From an uncultured Cytophagaceae bacterium (lineage in GTDB: Bacteria; Bacteroidota; Bacteroidia; Cytophagales; Spirosomataceae), in the NCBI GenBank assembly GCA_938008575.1, contig CALLKB010000257.1, positions 1 through 5,254 on the forward strand: a DNA stretch of 5,254 nt, read 5' to 3'. Position 1 is the stretch's first letter. Each line of letters begins with the position of its first letter. Under the pieces are notes generated by a model that saw nothing but the letters and a program-made list of their open reading frames with translations, did not search any database and was not told the DNA's origin. This document shows positions 1-5,254 of this stretch, one piece after another. The translations under genes and the position numbers were made by a program.

Positions 1-1334
1 CCTATTTACCTAAGATCTCAGAGCACATCGAAAATGCCAAATTGCTTTTTCGTAACGCTATTAAGAAATATAATTACAAGGGTAATTATACCTATTGCTA
101 CTGCACAAAATCTTCGCATTTCTCCTTTATTTTAGAGGAAGTTTTGAAGCAACATGTGCATTTAGAGACATCCAGCGCATTTGATATTCCGATTATCCGG
201 GATATGTACAACCAGGGAAAAATCTCAAAGTCGACTTATATTCTTTGCAATGGTTACAAGCAACCTTTGTACACGCAATACATTTCGGAATTAATCAATG
301 ATGGATTCAATTGCATTCCTATCCTTGATAATTTGAAAGAAATCGATTTTTACGAGAAGTCGGTAACTGCCGAAAAAGCCAATCTAGCTATTCGCATTGC
401 GACAGATGAGGAACCTGATTTTGCTTTCTATACCTCGCGTTTAGGCGTTCGTTATTCAGATGTGATCTCTTTATATGAGGATAAAATTAAGCCGAATCCG
501 AAGTTCAACTTGAAGATGTTACACTTCTTCATCAACACAGGTATCAAGGATTCAGCCTATTATTGGTCGGAGCTAAGCCGCTTCATTTACAAATACTGTG
601 AATTAAAGAAGGTTTGCCCTGAACTGGATTCCATTGATTTGGGTGGTGGTTTACCTATCCAAACGTCGCTTCAGTTCAACTATGATTATCAAGCGATGGT
701 GGATGAAATTGTGGAATCTATCTCATGGATTTGCAATAAAAACAATGTGCCCGTACCGAATATCTTCACGGAATTCGGTTCTTATACCGTAGGGGAGAGT
801 GGCGCGGTTTTATATGAAATCATTGACCAAAAATTGCAAAATGATAAAGAGTTGTGGTACATGATCGATGGTTCTTTCATTACGCAATTGCCTGATTCAT
901 GGGGCATGAACCAAAAATACATTATGTTACCGGTTAATAACTGGAGCTCACCTTATCAAAAGGTGAATTTGGGGGGATTGACTTGTGATTCGATGGATTT
1001 TTATAATACGGAAGCGCATAGTTCCGATTTATACTTGCCGATTTTCGAAGAGGATCAAGAGCGTCAATATGTAGGTTTTTTCCACACCGGAGCTTATCAA
1101 GAATCATTAGGAGGTTATGGTGGAATTCAACATTGTTTGATTCCTGCGCCTAAACACGTTATCGTAGACCGATTGGAAGATGGGACGATTACTACGCGTT
1201 TATTCCAAGAGGAGCAAGCGAGCGGTTCGATGTTGCATATTTTAGGTTACAATAATCCGGCTGATAACACGGTTGTTGCAGACGCCAGCAATGAAGTGCC
1301 AAAAGGAAATACAAAGAAATTAGCTTCTGTTTAA
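1..1334 (+). CDS. speA: Arginine decarboxylase, Bacteroidota type (5' end missing)
   Basis: A PLP-dependent decarboxylase of the alanine-racemase fold, which should convert arginine to agmatine in the cytoplasm as the entry to polyamine synthesis. The reading frame (first full codon at base 3, giving YLPKISEHIENAK) is open to the left edge, so the true start lies outside; from remembered homologues I estimate 45-50 residues are missing, leaving 443 visible. The probable PLP-binding lysine is in YCYCTKSSHFSF (AAA at 108-110). The glycine loop for the PLP phosphate is LGGGLP (GGG at 642-650). A CDSMD motif (Cys at 984-986) matches the C-terminal active-site cysteine region of the family, and HTGAYQ follows near base 1084, supplying the conserved Tyr. 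These motifs are in the expected order, with no frameshift. The C-terminus ends in a polar tail (NEVPKGNTKKLASV). Family assignment is from recognition; ornithine or diaminopimelate decarboxylase is less likely given the KSSHFSF and CDSMD context. Confidence 0.88.
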   Translation, partial: YLPKISEHIENAKLLFRNAIKKYNYKGNYTYCYCTKSSHFSFILEEVLKQHVHLETSSAFDIPIIRDMYNQGKISKSTYILCNGYKQPLYTQYISELINDGFNCIPILDNLKEIDFYEKSVTAEKANLAIRIATDEEPDFAFYTSRLGVRYSDVISLYEDKIKPNPKFNLKMLHFFINTGIKDSAYYWSELSRFIYKYCELKKVCPELDSIDLGGGLPIQTSLQFNYDYQAMVDEIVESISWICNKNNVPVPNIFTEFGSYTVGESGAVLYEIIDQKLQNDKELWYMIDGSFITQLPDSWGMNQKYIMLPVNNWSSPYQKVNLGGLTCDSMDFYNTEAHSSDLYLPIFEEDQERQYVGFFHTGAYQESLGGYGGIQHCLIPAPKHVIVDRLEDGTITTRLFQEEQASGSMLHILGYNNPADNTVVADASNEVPKGNTKKLASV

Positions 1335-1345
1335 CTCAATATATC

Positions 1346-1468
1346 ATGAAAAAAATTATCGCAATGAGTGTTTTGGCTGGTATGATTTTGAGCTCATGCT
1401 CTCAACAAGCCAACTGCCCAGCTTATGGAACGACACGTGCGGATGCTCCAAAGGTAAAAAGAGCTTAG
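1346..1468 (+). CDS. Very small lipoprotein (40 aa), function unknown
   Basis: A 40-codon gene starting ATG at 1346 and ending TAG at 1466-1468. The N-terminus [18 protein letters not shown] is a textbook lipoprotein signal: two lysines, a hydrophobic core, and a lipobox LSSC with the acylated cysteine at residue 18. The mature part is only 23 residues, [22 protein letters not shown] after the lipid-anchored Cys, with a second cysteine at 24 in a CPAYG motif and a basic C-terminal end. Serine follows the lipid-anchored Cys, and no acidic surface-export signal is seen just after it, so I infer anchoring on the periplasmic side of a membrane. It begins 11 bases after the decarboxylase stop with no -7 promoter element between, so co-transcription is likely. 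Its last four bases overlap the end of glpK. I have an unverified memory of similar tiny CP(A/T)Y lipoproteins in Bacteroidota. No function can be assigned; a chance ORF with such a precise signal is unlikely. Confidence 0.75.
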   Translation: MKKIIAMSVLAGMILSSCSQQANCPAYGTTRADAPKVKRA

Positions 1469-2958
1469 TCCTCCGCCCAGTCGAAACTTTTTGTAACAGC
1501 TTTTTTCCATTGCTTCCGAAGCTTTTCTCTGCTTTCGGCTGGCATGTTTGGCTTCCAGGTATGGGCAATCGCCCAGTTTTTCCGCAAGTCATCCAAGTTT
1601 TCCCAATAGCCCACGGCTAGACCAGCAGCGTACGCAGCCCCTAAGGCTGTCGTTTCAATGATTTTCGGGCAAATAACTTCTTCGCCTAAAATATCCGATT
1701 GAAATTGCATCAATAATTGGTTGACCACCATGCCTCCATCTACGCGCAAGGAACTAATTGCAATTCCTGCATCTTTTTCCATGGCTTCTAATACCTCCCA
1801 GGTTTGGAAAGCGGTCGCTTCGAGCGCTGCACGTGCGATATGTGACTTATTGATGTAACGTGTTAATCCCACAAGGACACCACGCGCATCTGATTTCCAA
1901 TAGGGTGCATATAGGCCCGAAAATGCTGGGACAAAATAGCAACCTCCATTATCATCTACGAGTTTCGCGAGTTTCTCGATATCGGGACTGTTTTTAATGA
2001 TTCCCAAATTATCGCGCAGCCACTGCACGAGTGCTCCGGTAATTGCAACAGATCCTTCTAGTGCATAATGCACCGGTTCGTTGCCTAATTGGTAAGCAAC
2101 AGTGGTCAGAAGTCCATGTTGGGAAGGAACCGGTTTTAAACCCGTATTCATCAACAAGAAACATCCTGTTCCATAGGTATTCTTCCCTTGGCCAGGATTA
2201 AAACAAGTCTGACCTACCAACGCGGCTTGTTGGTCCCCCAAAATCCCCGCCAAAGGCACACCTCCCAAAACACCTTTCGCATAACCATAGACCATGGAAC
2301 TCGATTTGATTTCAGGAAGCATCTTTTTGGGGATATTCAGGACTTCTAGGATTTCGTCGTCCCATTGGCACGTGGCTAAATCCATCAATTGGGTTCTGCT
2401 GGCATTGGTCACATCCGTGATGTGAATTCCCCCTGCTGTCCCCCCTGTTAGGTGCCATGCAATGAAGGTATCCATGTTGCCAAAAAGAGCATCGCCTTTT
2501 TCAGCATCTGCACGGAGGCCTTCGATGTTATTGAGTAACCAGCGTAATTTTAAACCACTAAAATATGTGGCCAATGGTAAACCTGTTTTAGCACGAAAAC
2601 GATCCATGCCACCATCTTTGGCAAGCTCAGCTAATTCGTTTCCTACCCGCGTATCTTGCCAAACCAAAGCATTGTAATACGCTTTTCCTGTGTGTTTGTT
2701 CCAGGCAACGGTTGTTTCCCGTTGGTTGGTAATTCCCACCGCAGCAATATCTTTCGCTGAAAGGTTGGCCTTCCCTAAGGCTAAACCAATCACTTCTTGC
2801 GTGTTTTTCCAGATTTCAGCGGGATCATGTTCGACCCAACCGGCTTGCGGATAAATTTGTTTATGCTCTTTTTGGCCTACGGAAATAATTTCACCGCCTT
2901 TGTTGAAAATAATAAAACGCGAACTGGTGGTTCCTTGGTCAATCGATCCGATGTACAT
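1465..2958 (-). CDS. glpK: Glycerol kinase
   Basis: Cytoplasmic FGGY-family kinase that phosphorylates glycerol with ATP to sn-glycerol-3-phosphate. At 497 residues it is full length (E. coli GlpK is about 502). Motifs in order: DQGTTSSR at 7-14 (phosphate-binding start of domain 1), GWVEHDP at 40-46, ITNQRET at 76-82, VWQDTR at 99-104, GDQQAA at 241-246 (catalytic Asp242), NTYGTGCF at 260-267, [16 protein letters not shown] at 301-316, and LRVDGG at 404-409. The glycerol contacts known in E. coli all have counterparts: Arg80, Glu81, Trp100, Tyr132, Asp242 and Phe267. The loop that binds fructose-1,6-bisphosphate in E. coli (GGKGGTR) is shorter here and lacks the arginine, and the phosphorylatable histidine of Firmicute enzymes is also absent, so control by those routes is not expected. 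The ATG at 2956-2958 gives the normal N-terminus MYIGSIDQG. It lies 7 bases downstream of the glpF stop, so it is the second gene of a glpFK operon. Confidence 0.97.
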   Translation of the reverse strand: MYIGSIDQGTTSSRFIIFNKGGEIISVGQKEHKQIYPQAGWVEHDPAEIWKNTQEVIGLALGKANLSAKDIAAVGITNQRETTVAWNKHTGKAYYNALVWQDTRVGNELAELAKDGGMDRFRAKTGLPLATYFSGLKLRWLLNNIEGLRADAEKGDALFGNMDTFIAWHLTGGTAGGIHITDVTNASRTQLMDLATCQWDDEILEVLNIPKKMLPEIKSSSMVYGYAKGVLGGVPLAGILGDQQAALVGQTCFNPGQGKNTYGTGCFLLMNTGLKPVPSQHGLLTTVAYQLGNEPVHYALEGSVAITGALVQWLRDNLGIIKNSPDIEKLAKLVDDNGGCYFVPAFSGLYAPYWKSDARGVLVGLTRYINKSHIARAALEATAFQTWEVLEAMEKDAGIAISSLRVDGGMVVNQLLMQFQSDILGEEVICPKIIETTALGAAYAAGLAVGYWENLDDLRKNWAIAHTWKPNMPAESREKLRKQWKKAVTKSFDWAED

Positions 2959-2965
2959 GTTCGTA

Positions 2966-3667
2966 TTAATTTAAGGTCAACAAATATGCACCTAAAACAG
3001 CACCAGCAGCTGGTCCTAAGACTGGAATCCAGGCATATCCCCAATCGGAATCGCCTTTGTGCTTAATGGGTAAAATGGCATGCATGATGCGAGGACCTAA
3101 ATCACGGGCAGGATTAATCGCGTAGCCAGTTGTTCCGCCTAATCCTAGGCCAACGACCCATACTAAAATTCCAACCATAAATGGTCCTAAGCCTGTTTCG
3201 ATGGTGCTGAATGTTCCTAATGCTAGTACTGCCACAGCAGAAGCAAAGGCTTCAGATAGAAAATTGAATGGACTATTTCGAATAGCAGGATCCGTACAAA
3301 ACGAAGCTTTTATTGCACCTGCATCTTCTGTGATATCGTAATGTGGTTTGTAATGTAGCCAAACTAATAATTGCCCAAGCATAGCTCCCAATAATTGTGC
3401 CCCAATGAAGGTCGGGAACAAACTCCAATCGCCTGATTTGACGCAACCAGCAATCGTAACAATCGGATTTAAATGAGCTCCTGAACTTCCGAAATAAGTG
3501 GAAACAAAGATGGCAACCGTTACGGCAAAGGCCCAAGCAGCTGCGATGGCTAATAATCCGGTTCCGTTTCCTTTGGTATTTTTTAAGAGGACATTGGCAA
3601 CAACGCCATTTCCGAGGTATAATAAGGTAGCTGTTCCGGCTAACTCGCCGATAAAAATAGAGCTCAT
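2966..3667 (-). CDS. glpF: Glycerol uptake facilitator, MIP/aquaporin family
   Basis: Inner-membrane channel for passive glycerol entry, 233 residues from the chosen start, in the usual size range for the family though shorter than E. coli GlpF (281). Hydrophobic segments fit the six-helix plus two-half-helix aquaglyceroporin fold: about 3-25, 38-57, 86-104, 136-155, 160-178 and 212-231. The second half-helix is canonical, INPARD at 184-189, and the Asp after NPAR is the mark of glycerol channels rather than water-only aquaporins. The first half-helix reads HLNPIVT at 65-71, so NPA is NPI here. The selectivity filter has Trp45 and Arg188 as in E. coli, with Tyr182 where E. coli has Phe200. 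The frame extends 24 codons upstream (ATG at 3737-3739), but those residues are charged and unlike the family, and a perfect -7 promoter element lies within them. The ATG at 3665-3667 gives the typical [12 protein letters not shown] beginning. First gene of the operon with glpK. Confidence 0.95.
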   Translation of the reverse strand: MSSIFIGELAGTATLLYLGNGVVANVLLKNTKGNGTGLLAIAAAWAFAVTVAIFVSTYFGSSGAHLNPIVTIAGCVKSGDWSLFPTFIGAQLLGAMLGQLLVWLHYKPHYDITEDAGAIKASFCTDPAIRNSPFNFLSEAFASAVAVLALGTFSTIETGLGPFMVGILVWVVGLGLGGTTGYAINPARDLGPRIMHAILPIKHKGDSDWGYAWIPVLGPAAGAVLGAYLLTLN

Positions 3668-3693
3668 AGGTTTAGATATTCTTGTTGGTTTAT

Positions 3694-3701
3694 CAAAACT
3701 A
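3694..3701 (-). promoter_or_regulatory. Predicted -7 promoter element of the glpFK operon
   Basis: Read on the minus strand, this is TAGTTTTG, a perfect match to the Bacteroidota -7 consensus TAnnTTTG used by the primary sigma factor of that phylum. It ends 26 bases before the glpF ATG at 3667, giving a predicted leader of about 20 bases. No good -33 TTTG is visible at the usual 19-21 base spacing; only a T-rich run lies there. Its position supports the ATG at 3667 over the upstream in-frame one. Confidence 0.6.
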
Positions 3702-3724
3702 TAAAATCTTCGCAATAAAAAAAT

Positions 3725-3732
3725 TATCTTTG
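3725..3732 (+). promoter_or_regulatory. Predicted -7 promoter element of ruvB
   Basis: TATCTTTG on the + strand matches the Bacteroidota -7 consensus TAnnTTTG exactly. It ends 27 bases before the ruvB ATG at 3760, which predicts a leader of about 20 bases, typical for this phylum. As with the opposite promoter, no clear -33 TTTG is present at the expected distance. Any start codon upstream of it, such as the TTG at 3682, would be outside the transcript, so it supports the ATG at 3760. Confidence 0.6.
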
Positions 3733-3750
3733 AGTTCAATTTTGAATCAA
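3730..3750. promoter_or_regulatory. Cluster of short dyads at the ruvB transcription start (possible operator)
   Basis: Three nested or adjacent inverted repeats share this 21-base stretch: TTGA-GT-TCAA (3730-3739), TTCAA-TT-TTGAA (3735-3746) and TTGA-A-TCAA (3742-3750). They start in the last bases of the ruvB -7 element and cover the predicted transcription start and leader. This is where a repressor site would be expected. In AT-rich DNA such short dyads can arise by chance, and I do not recognise the sequence as the site of a named regulator. Confidence 0.25.
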
Positions 3751-3759
3751 CAGAGTCCT

Positions 3760-4785
3760 ATGCGGGAAGATTATTTAACAGGGGATGCGGAAGCATTGAA
3801 TCCACAGGAACGTGAGATCGATAAAGCCTTACGTCCGTTGAGTTTTTTCGATTTTACCGGTCAGGGAAAAATCGTTGATAATCTCAAAATTTTCGTAGGT
3901 GCTGCTAAAGCCCGCGAGGAAGCCTTGGATCATGTCTTGTTGCACGGCCCTCCAGGATTAGGTAAAACGACACTTTCGCATATTATTGCAAATGAGTTAG
4001 GCTCTACCTTGAAAATCACCTCAGGTCCTGTCTTGGATAAGCCGTCTGATTTAGCCGGATTGTTGACGAATTTGCAACCTTTTGATGTGTTATTTATAGA
4101 TGAAATTCATCGCTTGAATCCTATCGTGGAAGAGTATTTATATTCGGCCATGGAGGATTATAAGATTGATATTATGTTGGATTCTGGCCCGAATGCCCGG
4201 AGTATCCAGATTAGTTTGAATCCTTTTACCTTAATCGGTGCTACCACACGTGCGGGCCTTTTGACTTCGCCATTACGTGCTCGGTTTGGGATTAATGCCC
4301 GTTTGGAATATTACGATGCCAAATTATTAACGGGTATCGTTAAGCGTTCCGCACAAATTTTGAAGATGCCTATCGAAGAGTCGGGGGCATTTGAAATTGC
4401 GCGCCGGAGCCGAGGAACTCCGCGTATTGCCAATAATTTACTGCGTCGGACGCGTGATTTTGCCCAAGTAAAAGGCAATGGAGAAATTGATGTGCGCATC
4501 GCACAAATTGCTTTGGATGCCTTGGATGTAGACCAAAATGGCTTGGATGAAATGGATAATCGGATTTTGATGACGATTATCGAGAAGTTCAAAGGTGGGC
4601 CTGTGGGACTAACGACTATTGCCACGGCTTGTGGTGAGGAAGCAGAAACGATTGAGGAAGTTTATGAGCCCTTTTTGATTCAAGAAGGATTTTTAAAACG
4701 TACTTCACGTGGACGTGAAGCGACCGAAAAAGCCTATCGTCACGTAGGTATTGAACCCAAAGCTCAAACCGGATCTTTATTTTAA
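3760..4785 (+). CDS. ruvB: Holliday junction branch-migration helicase subunit RuvB
   Basis: AAA+ ATPase ring that, with RuvA, drives branch migration of Holliday junctions during recombination repair, delivering them to the RuvC resolvase. It is 341 residues, the usual length. Motifs by residue: the RuvB signature [13 protein letters not shown] at 23-35, Walker A GPPGLGKT at 63-70, Walker B FIDEIH at 112-117, sensor 1 GATTR at 160-164, the arginine-finger segment PLRARFGI at 171-178, and sensor 2 [13 protein letters not shown] at 218-230. A winged-helix DNA-binding domain runs from about 265 to 335 ([10 protein letters not shown] through [11 protein letters not shown]). The frame is open upstream to 3682, but that extension reads unlike RuvB and would begin upstream of the predicted promoter, so the ATG at 3760 is chosen. 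An in-frame TTG at 3742 is a weak alternative. It is divergent from glpF and its stop overlaps the next gene's start by one base. ruvA and ruvC are not in view. Confidence 0.97.
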   Translation: MREDYLTGDAEALNPQEREIDKALRPLSFFDFTGQGKIVDNLKIFVGAAKAREEALDHVLLHGPPGLGKTTLSHIIANELGSTLKITSGPVLDKPSDLAGLLTNLQPFDVLFIDEIHRLNPIVEEYLYSAMEDYKIDIMLDSGPNARSIQISLNPFTLIGATTRAGLLTSPLRARFGINARLEYYDAKLLTGIVKRSAQILKMPIEESGAFEIARRSRGTPRIANNLLRRTRDFAQVKGNGEIDVRIAQIALDALDVDQNGLDEMDNRILMTIIEKFKGGPVGLTTIATACGEEAETIEEVYEPFLIQEGFLKRTSRGREATEKAYRHVGIEPKAQTGSLF

Positions 4786-5254
4786 TGCGTTATCTTATCT
4801 GTTTTTTATTGTTGGCCTCCACCTGTTTTGGCCAAAAGGTGCAATCTTTTGATGTCATCGTCTATGGCGCTACACCAGCTGGTGTGATGGCAGCTTATGC
4901 AGCAAAAGCGGCAGGGAAAAAGACTTTGCTGATTGATGCTTCAACAACGTTACCCTATGCCCAACAAGGCTTTGGGATGAAATTTGATTTGAATCCTGCC
5001 CAAATTCATGGATTACCTCGCGACTTTTTTCGTAAAGTAGGTGGGAAATTGGGAAAGTTTCAAGCCTTTGAATTTGAGTCCTCCATGGGATATGAGGTTT
5101 TACAGGCTTATTTGGATGACGCTAAAATCGTTGTTTGGCCAGGGCATCAGGTAATAGCAAGTTTGGTTGAAGGAAATGAGGTCAAACAATTGAGTTTGCA
5201 AGCTGAGGAAGGTGTAAAATTAGTGAAAGCCAAATCTTATATTGATTGTTCCTA
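4785..5254 (+). CDS. Exported FAD-dependent oxidoreductase (3' end missing)
   Basis: The first 156 codons of a gene that runs off the right edge. The ATG at 4785-4787 shares its A with the ruvB stop (TAATG), so the two are probably translationally coupled and co-transcribed. The N-terminus [17 protein letters not shown] looks like a signal peptide cut near Gly16/Gln17; the Cys at 14 does not sit in a good lipobox. Directly after comes FDVIVYGATPAGVMAAYAAKAAGKKTLLID (residues 22-51), a Rossmann dinucleotide-binding fold with GATPAG at 28-33 and an acidic Asp51 closing the second strand. The G-x-TPAG form is characteristic of the FAD_oxidored family (Pfam PF12831), many of which are secreted in Bacteroidota. 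The familiar glycine-rich segment after the second strand is altered to QQGFGMKFDL. The substrate cannot be named from this part; I see no sign that it works with RuvB. Confidence 0.8.
   Translation, partial: MRYLICFLLLASTCFGQKVQSFDVIVYGATPAGVMAAYAAKAAGKKTLLIDASTTLPYAQQGFGMKFDLNPAQIHGLPRDFFRKVGGKLGKFQAFEFESSMGYEVLQAYLDDAKIVVWPGHQVIASLVEGNEVKQLSLQAEEGVKLVKAKSYIDCS

Noticed and set aside
1439..1476. Hairpin across the lipoprotein/glpK junction as a bidirectional terminator
   Set aside because: The stems are only 4-5 base pairs with unequal internal loops, and no T-run directly follows on either strand, so it is too weak to list as a terminator.
1396..1620. A + strand frame of 74 codons running antisense to the glpK 3' end
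   Set aside because: Its composition looks like a shadow of glpK, it has no recognisable motif, and it overlaps the better supported lipoprotein in another frame.
3668..3739. A 24-codon N-terminal extension of GlpF from the ATG at 3737-3739
   Set aside because: The residues are charged and unlike the family, and the predicted -7 promoter element lies inside the stretch, so it would not be in the transcript.
3682..3759. A 26-codon N-terminal extension of RuvB from the TTG at 3682
   Set aside because: It reads unlike any RuvB N-terminus and starts upstream of the predicted ruvB promoter; the ATG at 3760 gives the normal 341-residue protein.
4311..4625. A minus-strand frame of 104 codons inside ruvB
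   Set aside because: It lies wholly antisense to a strongly conserved gene and shows no domain, signal or promoter of its own.
1..5254. Mobile elements, CRISPR arrays, tRNA or rRNA genes, tandem repeats, attachment sites
   Set aside because: I looked on both strands and found none; the genes are tightly packed, full length apart from the edge-cut ones, and similar in composition.

Overview
The window looks like an ordinary chromosomal segment from a member of the Bacteroidota. Three things point there. The arginine decarboxylase and RuvB are of the type I know from that phylum. The start codons lack Shine-Dalgarno sequences and sit in AT-rich leaders. Two perfect matches to the Bacteroidota -7 promoter element (TAnnTTTG) lie back to back in the only real intergenic gap. 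Base composition is moderate, a little above 40% GC by eye. A Cytophagales-type freshwater or soil bacterium would fit, but that is inference.

Layout: the window opens inside a biosynthetic arginine decarboxylase (+ strand, 5' end cut off). Eleven bases later comes a 40-codon lipoprotein gene, easy to miss because of its size. Its stop codon overlaps the stop codon of a convergent glycerol kinase gene. The glycerol kinase (glpK) and the glycerol facilitator (glpF) form a two-gene minus-strand operon, glpF first, with 7 bases between them. A 92-base divergent promoter region separates glpF from ruvB, the Holliday-junction branch-migration motor, on the + strand. The ruvB stop overlaps the start of an exported FAD-dependent oxidoreductase by one base (TAATG), and that gene runs off the right edge.

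Function: GlpF admits glycerol through the inner membrane and GlpK traps it as glycerol-3-phosphate. No glycerol-3-phosphate dehydrogenase or dedicated regulator is in view. The decarboxylase makes agmatine for polyamines, and RuvB acts in recombination repair. These are unrelated housekeeping functions that happen to be adjacent.

I see no mobile element, CRISPR array, RNA gene, long repeat or sign of recent transfer, and no convincing undescribed system. The points most worth a second look are the tiny lipoprotein, the NPI variant of the first NPA motif in GlpF, the shared stop tetranucleotide between converging genes, and a small cluster of dyads at the ruvB transcription start region.
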